DNA from: Bog-756 sp963769905
GTDB lineage: Bacteria > Actinomycetota > Acidimicrobiia > Acidimicrobiales > RAAP-2
DNA length: 64,000 nt
Direction: 5' to 3'
Assembly (NCBI GenBank): GCA_963769905.1
Contig: CAVYNG010000002.1
Coordinates: 2,356,001-2,420,000, forward strand
A model generated the notes under the pieces. It saw only the letters and a list, made by a program, of their open reading frames with translations. It made no database searches and had not been told where the DNA came from. A program made the position numbers and the translations under genes. Of the stretch, positions 24,036 to 33,268 are shown piece by piece. Position 1 is the stretch's first letter; each line of letters starts with the position of its first letter.

Positions 24036-25730
24036 GTGGCCCGAGCGTCATCTGCCGGTTCGGACCCCGCCGGCCCCGCAGCCCCCGCAGGCCCCGCCGG
24101 CCCCGCAGAGGTGGACACACCGTGGTGGGAGCGCGCCGTCTTCTACCAGATCTATCCGCGCTCGTTCGCGGACTCGAACCGCGACGGGATCGGCGACCTG
24201 CCCGGCATTCGGGCACGCCTTCCGGACCTGGCCTGGCTGGGGATCGACGCGGTGTGGCTGTCACCCTTCTACCAGTCGCCGATGGTCGACTTCGGCTACG
24301 ACGTCAGCGACTACTGCGCGGTCGATCAGATCTTCGGGACCATGGACGACTTCGACGGCCTGCTCGCCGACGCGCACGCGCTCGGCCTCAAGGTGATCAT
24401 CGACTGGGTGCCGAACCACTCCTCCGACCGACATCCGTGGTTCGTCGACGCGCGCTCGAGCCGCTCGAGCGCGCACCGGAACTGGTACTTCTGGCGCGAC
24501 CGGCGGCCGGACGGCAAGCCCCCCAACAACTGGGTGTCGGCGTTCGACCTCACCGCGCCCACCTGGACCCTCGACGACGAGTCGGACCAGTGGTACCTCC
24601 ATCTGTTCGAGCCGGGCCAGCCGGATCTCAACTGGGACGAGCCCGACGTGGTCGCGGCGATGCACGACGTGCTGCGTTTCTGGCTCGACCGCGGAGTGGA
24701 CGGCTTCCGAGCCGACGCGATTCCCTGCATCGGAAAGGACCCCGCGCTTGCCGACGACCCGGAGGGGAGGGTCGGCATCCCCCACTGTGTGTTCATCGAC
24801 GAACCGGTGACCCACGAGCGCCTGCGGTCGATCCGCACACTCGTCGATTCCTACGGCGATCGGGTCATCGTCGGCGAGATCTTCCTGTTCTCGACCGACG
24901 CCGTCGCGACCTACTACGGGGCCGGTGACGAGCTCCACCTCTGCTTCAATTTCCCGCCCCTTTTCGCACCCTGGAAGGCCTCGGCATGGTCGAAGTGCCT
25001 GGATCGGACCTTCCGCGCGCTCGACCCGCGTCACGCATGGCCCACCTGGGTCCTCTCCAACCACGACAACCCGCGACCGCGCACCCGCTACGACTTCGGG
25101 GCCGCGCTCGGCGGCGAGGACGACGCAGAGCGCTCGGCGCGCAGCGAGGCCCGCGCGAGGGCGGCCGCGGTGTTGCTGCTCACGCTACGCGGCACTCCCT
25201 TCCTCTACCAGGGAGACGAGCTCGGCCTGCAGGATGCCGCGGTGCCCGAGGACCGGGTGGTCGACCCCGGCGGCCGCGACGGTTGCCGTGCACCGATTCC
25301 GTGGAACGAGTCGGACGACCACGGTTGGCCGACCGACACCGGCTCTGCCGCGTGGCTGCCGTTCTCTCCGGATCCGGAGGCTCGCAACCACGCGACCTTG
25401 CGCCGCGACCCGAGCTCCATCCTCCATCTGTACCGACGCCTGCTCGAGCTCCGACGGAGCACACCGGCGCTGGTGGTCGGCGAGCAGACCGCCCTCGAGC
25501 TCCCCGAGGGCATCCTCGGCTACCGGAGGACCCACCTCGATTCGGTCTGCACCGTGTTGATCAATTTCACCGGGCAACCGGTCGACGTCGGCGCGACGTG
25601 GTCGTCGGCGGCACCTGGCGACGCGCCGACGGACGCGACGACCGTGGCGGTGTCGACCGACGGCGTGGGCGAGGGTCGACAGTTCGAAGGCCGGCTCGCG
25701 CCCGACCAGGCGGTGGTCGTCGCCCATTGA
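24036..25730 (+). CDS. GH13 alpha-glucosidase
   Basis: The protein has 564 residues from GTG 24036. The GH13 conserved regions are all present: DWVPNH (I), DGFRADAI with the nucleophile Asp (II), VGEI with the acid/base Glu (III), LSNHDNPR (IV) and QPDLNWD (V). WWERAVFYQIYPRSFADSN is the standard N-terminal opening. The length and the sequence near region II fit alpha-glucosidase/oligo-1,6-glucosidase enzymes rather than trehalose synthase, which is usually fused to a kinase. No signal peptide is present, so it cleaves maltose-like sugars in the cytosol. Confidence 0.93.
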   Translation: MARASSAGSDPAGPAAPAGPAGPAEVDTPWWERAVFYQIYPRSFADSNRDGIGDLPGIRARLPDLAWLGIDAVWLSPFYQSPMVDFGYDVSDYCAVDQIFGTMDDFDGLLADAHALGLKVIIDWVPNHSSDRHPWFVDARSSRSSAHRNWYFWRDRRPDGKPPNNWVSAFDLTAPTWTLDDESDQWYLHLFEPGQPDLNWDEPDVVAAMHDVLRFWLDRGVDGFRADAIPCIGKDPALADDPEGRVGIPHCVFIDEPVTHERLRSIRTLVDSYGDRVIVGEIFLFSTDAVATYYGAGDELHLCFNFPPLFAPWKASAWSKCLDRTFRALDPRHAWPTWVLSNHDNPRPRTRYDFGAALGGEDDAERSARSEARARAAAVLLLTLRGTPFLYQGDELGLQDAAVPEDRVVDPGGRDGCRAPIPWNESDDHGWPTDTGSAAWLPFSPDPEARNHATLRRDPSSILHLYRRLLELRRSTPALVVGEQTALELPEGILGYRRTHLDSVCTVLINFTGQPVDVGATWSSAAPGDAPTDATTVAVSTDGVGEGRQFEGRLAPDQAVVVAH

Positions 25731-25768
25731 GATCCGGTGGCCCGGCGGGTCGGGTCAGTGCCGGATCA

Positions 25769-26020
25769 CTACCAGGTCTCTTCCCAGTAGTCGGGCGCTC
25801 CGGCGTCGCCGAGCGACATCGAGTGCCCGTCCTCGTGCCCGCTCCTGCGGACACAACACACCAGCGTTCCGAGCCAAGGACCCCGGTCGATACAGTGCAC
25901 GGCTCCGCAGCGCTGCCACTGCGGCTTCTCCGGCAGCGTCAACTCGTCGAGGTCGAAATCGGCGTCGGACCATCCCGGCAATTCGGAGATCCGCCGCACG
26001 TGAAACGGGTCGATCGTCAA
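25769..26020 (-). CDS. Small hypothetical protein with Cys/His motif
   Basis: The gene encodes 83 residues. The C-terminal LVCCVRRSGHEDGHSMS resembles the 'C-x3-GH-x-GxH' knuckle found in many short actinobacterial proteins. The N-terminus (TIDPFHVRRISELPGW) is acidic. I do not recognise a named family, and no partner gene is adjacent; it is convergent with the GH13 gene. Confidence 0.6.
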   Translation of the reverse strand: MTIDPFHVRRISELPGWSDADFDLDELTLPEKPQWQRCGAVHCIDRGPWLGTLVCCVRRSGHEDGHSMSLGDAGAPDYWEETW

Positions 26021-26557
26021 GATTTGTTTCCTGCCCTTTTTGTTGCGTGTCCTTCACCTTGATGATCGGAATCACCGAGCCGGAGCTTTAGGCGCGCTGT
26101 GGTGCTCGGGCGAGGCGTCGGTGGCGCTCGGGCGGCGCGCCGGCACCCCGGTGACGCGCCAGGCAGTGCGGCACCGAGCTCCTCGCAGGCCGGAGTGGAC
26201 CGCATCGTCGGATCGAAATCCCACCTCGGGACCCACGAAGCGGTCATGCTGCAGAGGTACGCGCCGAGTCGGCGGTCCCGGGGTAGGGACGCGCGAGTTC
26301 GCGGGGACGAGGCGACGCCGGTTCCTCGGAAGGAGGTCGACATCGTCCAAAAAGCCAAGAGGGCGGGTCAGCGCCAACGGTGGGTCGAGGTCCCGAATCC
26401 ATCCCCGGGCAACGAGAGACCCCACCTGCGGATTGTTCAAAGTATCATCGCCACTGAGCTGCCTATTCTCCGATAAAACCCTTTTCGGACTCATTCCTGC
26501 GCCTGATCGCCCTCCTTTCGCTGTTCAAATTCCTTACATTCTGTTACGCTCACCCGC
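26021..26557. other. Intergenic region, no gene recognised
   Basis: About 540 bases lie between divergent genes. Open frames on both strands have Arg/Pro-rich, shadow-like translations and no ribosome site. The last 100 bases are unusually AT-rich (ccgataaaaccctttt, ttcaaattccttacattctgttacgct) and probably hold the promoter of the XRE regulator. Confidence 0.4.
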
Positions 26558-27539
26558 ATGAACGGCGATTCGACGCGGAACATCGAGGACATCGTGCGCC
26601 GGAACGTCGCTGCACTCCGGTCCAAGGCCAACCTCACCCAACAGGGGCTCGCCGACGAGATGCTGCTGAGAGGCATCCCCTGGACCCGCGAGACCGTGGC
26701 CCAGGTCGAGACCACCAACCGGCGGCTGGGCTTCACCGAGGCCATCGCCGTGGCGGCCTGCCTCGACGTGCCGCTGGCACGACTGGCGGCCACCGGGGTG
26801 AGCGACGGTCGGCGTCGGAGAGAGCGAGTGGACCGCGGCCTACCTGGGTGCGGCGATCGCGGGAACCGCCGGCGACGTGTTCCCGCCGGAGAGCTACGCG
26901 TCTCGATCGCCGCGACCCCCTGAGCGGACCGCCTCAGTCGAACGGCAGCCCGTCGTCGAACCGGTGGCCGAGCGGCGACAGGGCCCCCGCGAGCGGCGAT
27001 CCGGTGGCGCGCCGGACGAAGAGACCGGACCGCGCCGGGTCGAGGCACCTGCCCACACGCAGCAGAAGACCGCGGAGCGGATCGAGCGTCGCCTGCGGCT
27101 GCGGGTCACGGCCGGCGACGTCGACACCACCGCCCACCACCTCTGGTCCCGGAGCCTCGACAGCGAGAAGGAACGACGGGTCCAGGAACGGCAGGCTCTG
27201 ACCGGTGGGACCCTGAAGACCATCCGGGGTCACGTCGCTCGTGACCTCGACCGCGAGCTCGCCCACGAGATGGAACAACGCTCCGGACGGGAGGTCGCAC
27301 CTCCGCGGTCCGAGCCGATGACCCCCGACGAGGCCGCGTGGGAGGCCACGCGGCTCAACATCATCCTCGCCAACAAGGGCTACGACGACTCGGATGTGAC
27401 GCGTTGGTGGAATTTCACCCGCCACCGCGAACTCGACGACCAGACGATCGCGGAGGCCTGGGAATCCGGCCGGTACTCGGAAGTCAGCCGGCTGGTGCAG
27501 TCGCTGCCCGACCGGCGCGTGCTCGACGACGGTCCCTAG
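26558..27539 (+). pseudogene. XRE-family regulator interrupted by a +1 frameshift
   Basis: ATG 26558 opens an XRE helix-turn-helix domain: VRRNVAALRSKANLTQQGLA, then WTRETVAQVETTNRRLGFTE and ACLDVPLARLAATGVSD. Near 26807 the frame turns into Arg-rich nonsense, while the +1 frame continues smoothly as VGVGESEWTAAYLGAAIAG and on to TGA 27539 with TAERIERRLRLRVTAGDV and DESDVTR-type helical sequence. Removing one G in gacggtc restores a protein of about 326 residues. It may be a decayed gene, a programmed shift or a sequencing error. The C-terminal half resembles DNA-binding actinobacterial regulators that carry a helical tail. Confidence 0.7.
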
Positions 27540-27652
27540 TCCGAGCGGAGGACGAACAGCCGGGGGACCGACATCCGTGGCCCGTTCGTGCATCACCAAC
27601 GGCCGAACCCCGATGTCGGCGCCGCCTGGGCGCCCACTACGCTGGGCCGATC

Positions 27653-28309
27653 GTGTCCGGCGATCTCGACAGCAAGGCGCTGCTGGCGCCGGAACCTCCT
27701 TCCACCCCGGACGGGGGCGCCGGCAGGCCCGCCTCGCAGTCGAAGCGATCCCGAGCCCGCCGCACCGCGATCGAGTGGCTGATCATCATCGGGGCCGTCG
27801 TGATCTGTACGGTCCTGCTCCGCACCTTCGTCATCCAGTCCTTCTACATTCCGTCTGCATCGATGGCGCCCACACTGCAGGTGGGCAACCGCATCGTCGT
27901 CGACAAGCTCAGCTATCACCTGCACTCGATCAACCGGGGGGACATCGTGGTGTTCGCACGGCCGCCGCTCGAGGACCAGGAGTACGCGGACCTGGTGAAG
28001 AGGGTCATCGGGTTGCCCGGCGAGACCATCTCGTCCAAGGACTGCTCCGTGTACATCAACGGCAAGCGGCTGGACGAATCGTGGCTCCCCAAGCTGCCGA
28101 GCAGCTGCACGAAGGCCCTACCCGGTGATGCGAATCCGCAGTACGACCTGCCCGGGCCGGTGCACATCCCGGCGGGCCAGTACTACGTGATGGGAGACAA
28201 CCGCACCGACTCGGAGGACAGCAGGTTCTTCGGTCCGATCTCCGCGTCGCTGATCGTCGGGCGCGCGGTGGCAGTCGTCTGGCCGTTCAGTCAGATCAAG
28301 GGTCTCTGA
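27653..28309 (+). CDS. lepB: Signal peptidase I
   Basis: The gene encodes 218 residues from GTG 27653. A short cytoplasmic Ser/Pro-rich N-terminus precedes the anchor helix WLIIIGAVVICTVLLRTFVI. The catalytic Ser is in SFYIPSASMAPTL (box B) and the general-base Lys in DLVKRVIGLPG (box D); box E is YYVMGDNRTDSEDSRFFGPI. This is the standard S26 peptidase that removes Sec and Tat signal peptides at the outer face of the membrane. Its last 14 bases overlap the convergent methyltransferase gene. Confidence 0.95.
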   Translation: MSGDLDSKALLAPEPPSTPDGGAGRPASQSKRSRARRTAIEWLIIIGAVVICTVLLRTFVIQSFYIPSASMAPTLQVGNRIVVDKLSYHLHSINRGDIVVFARPPLEDQEYADLVKRVIGLPGETISSKDCSVYINGKRLDESWLPKLPSSCTKALPGDANPQYDLPGPVHIPAGQYYVMGDNRTDSEDSRFFGPISASLIVGRAVAVVWPFSQIKGL

Positions 28310-29165
28310 CCCCTCCGTCGTTCTCGTCGCTGGGGCGCCGGGCTTCGACGAGGAGCCGCCGCGAATGGGAGACGAAAGCACCGTCACCCTCGATCCGACG
28401 ATGCAGGCGGTGCAGCTCGGACCGGTACCCCTCGATCGTGAAGCCGGGAACGGTCCAGGGGACCTTGCGGAGGAAGTAGGCGACCGCTCCTACATCGTCG
28501 AACGTCACCCGCAGGGTCTCGTCGCGCAGGTCCGCGACGAGCAGTCCGGCAGCGTGTGCGTCGGCGAGGGCGCGTTCGGGACTTCGGAGATCGCTCACCG
28601 GCTGCGCACCCATCAGGAAATCGGTCAGCTCGCGATTCGAGCCTGCCCCGACCAGTTGGGAGAAGAACGTCCCCCGAGGACGGAGGACCCGCGCGATCTC
28701 GGCCCACGGCACGATCGTCGGGTGACGGCTGACCACCAAGTCGAACGCGCCATCCTCGAACGGGAGCGGTGCCCCGTCGGCGGCCTCCTCGACGCGCACA
28801 CCGAAGGGTCCGAGGCGCTCTCCTGCGAGCTCGAGATTGGGAGGCCAGGCCTCGGTCGCGGCAAGGATGCCGGGCAGCCGCTCGCATCCGGAGAGCGCCT
28901 CTGCGAACACCTCGCCACCGCCGGTCTGGATGTCGAGGACCGAGTCCGAACGACCGAGACGCAGGGTGAGTGAGGTCGCATACCCCCACGAGGGGCGTTC
29001 CTCGGTCGCACGCCCCTCCAGCCATGAGAAGTCCCAACCCGAGACGGGTGCGCCTGCGGCATCCCCCAGCAGGTCCTCGAAGGCCACCGGTGCCTCCACC
29101 CGCTCATTCTCGGTGATTCTCCTGGCCGGCGCAACGTCCCGCCGGTCACATCCGGCCTCGGTCAC
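28296..29165 (-). CDS. SAM-dependent methyltransferase
   Basis: The protein has 289 residues from GTG 29165 (AAGGAGATGACGA upstream). Motif I is VLDIQTGGGEVFAEAL near residue 75, the acidic end of beta2 is TEAWPPN, and FDLVVSRHPTIVPWAEIARVL with RGTFFSQLVG are motifs IV and V of a class I methyltransferase. The substrate cannot be inferred. The gene is divergent from the broken sigma-factor gene and convergent with lepB. Confidence 0.85.
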   Translation of the reverse strand: MTEAGCDRRDVAPARRITENERVEAPVAFEDLLGDAAGAPVSGWDFSWLEGRATEERPSWGYATSLTLRLGRSDSVLDIQTGGGEVFAEALSGCERLPGILAATEAWPPNLELAGERLGPFGVRVEEAADGAPLPFEDGAFDLVVSRHPTIVPWAEIARVLRPRGTFFSQLVGAGSNRELTDFLMGAQPVSDLRSPERALADAHAAGLLVADLRDETLRVTFDDVGAVAYFLRKVPWTVPGFTIEGYRSELHRLHRRIEGDGAFVSHSRRLLVEARRPSDENDGGVRDP

Positions 29166-29262
29166 TCGTCATCTCCTTCGAGGGTCTCGTGTTCTCCGGT
29201 CGGGGTTTCGCGGCAGAGGATCGAGGGCAGAGGAGCGGCGAGAGTTGGACGACGAGGAGCAG

Positions 29263-30083
29263 ATGAACCAGCCCGAGGTGGACCGCAACCAATGGCTCAC
29301 CGAGGAGTTCGAACGAAACCGGCCGCGTCTCGAGGCGGTCGCCACTCGCATGCTCGGGTCGACCGGCGAGGCGGGCGACGCGGTCCAGGAGTCATGGATC
29401 CGCCTCAACCGGAGCGATACGACCGGCGTCGAGAACCTGAGCGGCTGGCTCACCACCGTCGTCGGGCGAGTCTGCCTCGACATGCTCCGTTCGCGACCCC
29501 GAGGAGCAGGTGGTGCTCGCCGACTCGATCGGACTCGCGCTGCTCGTCGTGCTCGAGACGCTGACCCCGGCCGAACGGCTCGCGTTCGTGCTGCACGACC
29601 TGTTCGCGGTGCCCTACGAGGAGATCGCGCCCATCGTGGGACGGTCGACGGTGGCCACCCGGCAGCTGGCGAGTCGCGCGCGCCGGCGGGTGCAGGACAC
29701 CGACCGCTCGCAAGCCACCGATCCGGGGCAACAGACGCGAGATCGTCACCGCCTTCCTCGCCGCTTCACGAGAGGGCGAATTCTCGGCGCTCGTCTCGCT
29801 CCTCGATCCCGACGCGGTCGTTCGGGCCGACCTGGCCGCAGTGGCGATGGGCGCCACCGACGAGGTGTGGGGTGCCGATGCGGTGGCAACGACTTTCGCC
29901 GGCCGCGCGAAGGGAGCCCGCGCCGTGCTCGTCGACGGCGTGCCAGGGGCGGTGTGGTCGCAGGGCGGCGCCCCGAGGATCGCGTTCGAGTTCACGATCG
30001 GCGGCGGCCGGATCGTCGCCGTCGAGATGGTCGCCGACCCCGAGGTACTCGGTCAGCTCGACGTGTCGCCCCTCGCCGGGTGA
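29263..30083 (+). pseudogene. SigJ/ECF41-like sigma factor, broken by two frameshifts and a linker deletion
   Basis: ATG 29263 (GAGGAGCAG upstream) begins a region-2 domain: EFERNRPRLEAVATRMLGST then AGDAVQESWIRL and WLTTVVGRVCLDMLR. At about 29491 the frame shifts and the sequence resumes as DPEEQVVLADSIGLALLVV, LTPAERLAFVLHDLFAVPYE and APIVGRSTVATRQLASRARR (region 4). A second shift near 29732 leads into the SnoaL-like C-terminal domain, EIVTAFLAASREGEFSALVS to DPEVLGQLDV. The region 2-4 linker that is usually about 25-30 residues is missing. The gene cannot make an intact sigma factor as it stands. Confidence 0.8.
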
Positions 30084-30221
30084 CCCGGCCGAACGAGACC
30101 GGCAACATCGCCGATACGGTGAAGCCGCTCGACCGCCGGGCTCAACGGCACCTTGCTCGCCTGGCTCGACAGATGCGAACGCCCGGCCAACGGGACAAGG
30201 ACAAAAGGAAGAGGTGACCAC

Positions 30222-30629
30222 GTGAGCGACTTCAACACCCAGATCATCGAGGAGTTCAGGGCCAACGAGGGCCGGGTCGGCGGCGCCTTCGAGGGTGCGC
30301 CGGTGGTCCTGCTCACGACGACGGGGGCCAAAACGGGGAAGTCCCGCACGAACCCGCTGGTCTCCCAGGAGGGCAAGGACGGGACGATCTACGTGTTCGC
30401 GTCCAAGGGTGGCGCGCCGACCAATCCAGACTGGTACCACAACCTCCTCGCGCACCCGACCGTTGTCGTCGAGCGGGGCACGGAGCGCTACGAGGCCACG
30501 GCTACCCCCGTCACCGGTCCCCTGCATGACGAGATCTATGCGCGGCAAGTCGAGCGGTTCCCGGGCTTCGGCGAGTACCAGCAGAAGGCCGGACGGGTGA
30601 TCCCGGTGGTCGCGCTCCGTCCTGCGTAG
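30222..30629 (+). CDS. Deazaflavin (F420)-dependent nitroreductase family protein
   Basis: The gene encodes 135 residues from GTG 30222 with AAGGAAGAGG upstream. VVLLTTTGAKTGKSRTNPL and GGAPTNPDWYHNLLAHPTV, VVERGTERYEATATPV are the three hallmarks of the DDN/nitroreductase family of split-barrel proteins. Mycobacterial Ddn, the activator of pretomanid, belongs here. Members transfer hydride from F420H2 to quinones or nitro compounds near the membrane. It follows the broken sigma gene by about 140 bases. Confidence 0.92.
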   Translation: MSDFNTQIIEEFRANEGRVGGAFEGAPVVLLTTTGAKTGKSRTNPLVSQEGKDGTIYVFASKGGAPTNPDWYHNLLAHPTVVVERGTERYEATATPVTGPLHDEIYARQVERFPGFGEYQQKAGRVIPVVALRPA

Positions 30630-30682
30630 CCCTCTCGTCGATCGACGGGTCGGACCACACCCGTCGAGGCTCGGAACCCGGC

Positions 30683-31510
30683 CTACTTGTGGAGCCAGGT
30701 GATGGTGAAGCCGTTGCCGCCCGACGCGAGCGCGGAGGTACTCGCCCGCACCTTCTTCCCGCTCTTGTTGGCCATGTCGATTTGGGTGCTGGTGAAGGTG
30801 GGCGAACTGATCGCCTGGCCGTTCGCCAGGGCATGGCTGAACGAGATGGTGCCGAAGTCGGCCAACCGGACGACCGCGCAGCTATTTCCCGCACAGAGCG
30901 ACGGAGCCTCGGTGATCCACTCCGCCGAGGCATTCGAGGGCCGCGGCGAGGGAGTCAGGTTGATCGTGAAGTGCCAACTGCCGTTGGTGAGGGCCAGCAT
31001 GTAGGTGGAACCCGAAACCGTGACCGAACCGGAGACCTGCTGACCCGGGACCACCGGGTAGCTCGCCTGCGGGAGCAGCACGGCGCCTGCCGGGTACATC
31101 TCGTACCAGGCGTAGTAGAGAGGAGCCCCGGTATGGCTTCTCTTCACCTTCGTGCAGTCGGAGTCGGTTCCGATCTGCTCGACGGTGGGGTCGGTGCTCG
31201 CGAAGCCGTCGATGCCGACCCATGTGGAGTCCTCCTCCGCCGCGTTCTTCGGGCACGACGCGGTCGGCACCACCCAGCTCCCGGACACCGAGGACATGGT
31301 CTTGCCGGTCACTGCGTAGCCGGCCCAGTTGAGCGAGGACTCGAGCCCGGTCCGACCGAACGCGTGTCGCGGCGACACCGGTAGCACCGGATGGCGCGTC
31401 GACGAGGGGACGCCTGCCGCGACGCCCCCTGCCGCGGCAATGGCGAGCGCGGTGCCGCAGACGACCAGCGCCAGCGCGGCGAACGGAGCGAGGGGATGCC
31501 GCCTACTCAT
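30683..31510 (-). CDS. Secreted glutamic peptidase (family G1, eqolisin)
   Basis: The gene encodes 275 residues from ATG 31510, seven bases after the stop of the anti-sigma-like gene (a GTG at 31516 is also possible). The signal peptide is FAALALVVCGTALAIAAAGG. The mature part shows the eqolisin pattern: NWAGYAVTG, WVVPTAS, STWVGIDG, the catalytic Gln in VEQIGTDSDC, YYAWYEMYPA and the catalytic Glu in SAEWITEAPS. The family was first known from fungi (scytalidoglutamic peptidase) and works at acidic pH. It is the third gene of an ECF sigma operon, so expression is probably induced by a surface signal. Confidence 0.88.
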   Translation of the reverse strand: MSRRHPLAPFAALALVVCGTALAIAAAGGVAAGVPSSTRHPVLPVSPRHAFGRTGLESSLNWAGYAVTGKTMSSVSGSWVVPTASCPKNAAEEDSTWVGIDGFASTDPTVEQIGTDSDCTKVKRSHTGAPLYYAWYEMYPAGAVLLPQASYPVVPGQQVSGSVTVSGSTYMLALTNGSWHFTINLTPSPRPSNASAEWITEAPSLCAGNSCAVVRLADFGTISFSHALANGQAISSPTFTSTQIDMANKSGKKVRASTSALASGGNGFTITWLHK

Positions 31511-31516
31511 GCCCAC

Positions 31517-32557
31517 TCATGCGCCTGCCGTGTCAGCCGTGGTTGCCGTGTCAGCCGTGGGGGCCGTGGTCGTGCTGGTGGCCGTGGTCGTGCCGGTCGT
31601 CGCGGCCGAACTCGCTGACGAGGTGGCCTCGGTCGAGGAGCCGCCGTGGTGACGACCGCCCGAACCCGCTCCCTTTCCACCCTGCGTCCCGACGCCCGAG
31701 CCGGTCCTCCCGGCGTGGTGACCGCTTCCCCGGCCACGACCCGTCCCGCCGGCGCCGACATTCCCTCCGCGGTTGGACCCGGAGCCGGAGCCCGAGCCGC
31801 CCTGTCCGCTACCCGATGTCGAGCCCCCGCCCTGCCCGGTGCCGGGAGTCGAGCCGGAGGTTCCGGTCGGGCTGCCGCCGTTGGCCGAGGTCGGACCAGC
31901 CGGCGGGGACGCAGAACCGGTCGTCGGGGTGTTGGTGCCGCTCTGGGTCGACCCAGAGCCCGAGCCGGCGGCTTGGCTTGCGCCGCCGGTGGCCCCGGCC
32001 GTCCGACCGGCCTGGACGGAATGCACGTGATGCACCGTACAGGAGCCTTTCCCGTGCCGACAGGCGGTGTTGGCGCCGGCCGAGTGCGCGCCGGCCGCGA
32101 CCGCCGAGCCGGAGACGATCGACGCGGCGGTCCCGCCCGGGGCCGTCGCAGCTCCGCCGGATTCGAGCGATTGGGCCGCGGGCGGAGTTGCCGGAGATCC
32201 GTTTTCGCCGTTCAGAGGAGCGAGGATGCTGTTGACGACGTGAGAGGCAGGTGAGGGGAGGACCGATGCGGCGGAGAGGCCGGTCGCGGTCGCGAACACG
32301 CTCGCGACCGACGCGGCGCCGACCAGAATCGAGAGGCGGTTCCGCCGGGCGCGGGCCACCGGCCACGACACGGCGGCCGAGCGGTACATCCGACGAAACT
32401 GTGCCTCTGACCGCAACTCCTGTTCGGTACCCGGTGCGGTAAGCCGCGCGATCGCGTCTGCGAGCCCGCCGTCGGTCACGTCGGGGAAGCTTATGAGCTT
32501 GCGCTGACTGCGCACGAATCCGTCGTCGCGGAAGCCACCAAGGGGAATGTCAACCAT
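31517..32557 (-). CDS. Probable anti-sigma factor, single TM with Gly/Ser/Thr-rich ectodomain
   Basis: The gene encodes 346 residues from ATG 32557 (GGAGG nine bases upstream), overlapping the sigma factor stop by eight bases. A cytoplasmic segment of about 85 residues is followed by one membrane helix (LSILVGAASVASVFATATG) and about 230 residues of external low-complexity sequence rich in Gly, Ser, Thr and Ala, with a His/Cys island (ACRHGKGSCTVHHVHS). The order sigma, one-TM protein and overlap is the usual arrangement for ECF sigma/anti-sigma pairs. The HxxxCxxC zinc motif of ZAS domains is absent, so it would be a divergent class. The ectodomain may sense peptides or cell wall. Confidence 0.7.
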   Translation of the reverse strand: MVDIPLGGFRDDGFVRSQRKLISFPDVTDGGLADAIARLTAPGTEQELRSEAQFRRMYRSAAVSWPVARARRNRLSILVGAASVASVFATATGLSAASVLPSPASHVVNSILAPLNGENGSPATPPAAQSLESGGAATAPGGTAASIVSGSAVAAGAHSAGANTACRHGKGSCTVHHVHSVQAGRTAGATGGASQAAGSGSGSTQSGTNTPTTGSASPPAGPTSANGGSPTGTSGSTPGTGQGGGSTSGSGQGGSGSGSGSNRGGNVGAGGTGRGRGSGHHAGRTGSGVGTQGGKGAGSGGRHHGGSSTEATSSASSAATTGTTTATSTTTAPTADTATTADTAGA

Positions 32558-33191
32558 GGAGGATCGCCTCCGGCTGCCAAGCCGCTCCCTCGACGCCATC
32601 GGCGAGCTCCGAGGTCGCGGCACCAGTCGCGGAGACGTCCCTCCCGTCTGCTTCGAGGGCTGCCCGGTCGAGATTCCGCTCCAGCTCTCGGAGTCCGCGG
32701 TGACAGAGCACCCGGACCGACCCCGCGGAGCGTCCCATGATCGTGGCCACCGCCGACACGTCGAGCCCGGCCACGATCCGGAGCGCCACGGCCTCGGCCT
32801 GGTCGACCGAGAGTTGGGAGACCAATTCGAGAACGCGGTCGGTGGCCAGGTCCTCCTCGGCGTCGAGCTCGACGTCATTGCCGTCGGGGAGCAGCGCCAG
32901 CTGGCTGGTCTCGACCAGCACCAGCTTGGTTGCCGCACCCCGGTACCAGTCGGTGCGGCGGTTCTTCGCGATGGTGAACAGCCACGCGCGGAACCCGGCC
33001 TCGCTGCCGTCGAAAGCGGGAAGGGCACCGAGCACCTTGAGCCAGGTGTCGGCCGCAAGATCGTCCGCCAACGCATGGTCCTTGACCTTGAGGTAGCGAA
33101 GGAGGCTCGGCTGGAAGTGACGCCAGATAGCAGCGAACGCCTCCTCGTCACCTCGCTGCGCGGCGGACAGCTTCCCCCGGAAATCCTTCAT
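32550..33191 (-). CDS. ECF sigma factor
   Basis: The protein has 213 residues. Region 2 is DEEAFAAIWRHFQPSLLRYLKV and ADDLAADTWLKVLGALPAFD; region 4 is LSVDQAEAVALRIVAGLDVS then VATIMGRSAGSVRVLCHRGL, the DNA-recognition helix. The linker and short length are those of a group 4 sigma factor. It overlaps the next gene by eight bases and that gene abuts a secreted glutamic peptidase. A 12-bp palindrome lies about 80 bases upstream of its start. Confidence 0.93.
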   Translation of the reverse strand: MKDFRGKLSAAQRGDEEAFAAIWRHFQPSLLRYLKVKDHALADDLAADTWLKVLGALPAFDGSEAGFRAWLFTIAKNRRTDWYRGAATKLVLVETSQLALLPDGNDVELDAEEDLATDRVLELVSQLSVDQAEAVALRIVAGLDVSAVATIMGRSAGSVRVLCHRGLRELERNLDRAALEADGRDVSATGAATSELADGVEGAAWQPEAILHG

Positions 33192-33268
33192 TGCTGCATC
33201 TCGCTGATGATCTGGCCCAACCGGATCCCCTCTCCCCCCGCGGCCGGACTTCTGGATGAGTCATACAC

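Noticed and set aside
26072..26494. Open frames on both strands in the intergenic region before the XRE gene
   Set aside because: The translations are Arg/Pro-rich, lack any ribosome site, and overlap each other on opposite strands. There is no reason to prefer one.
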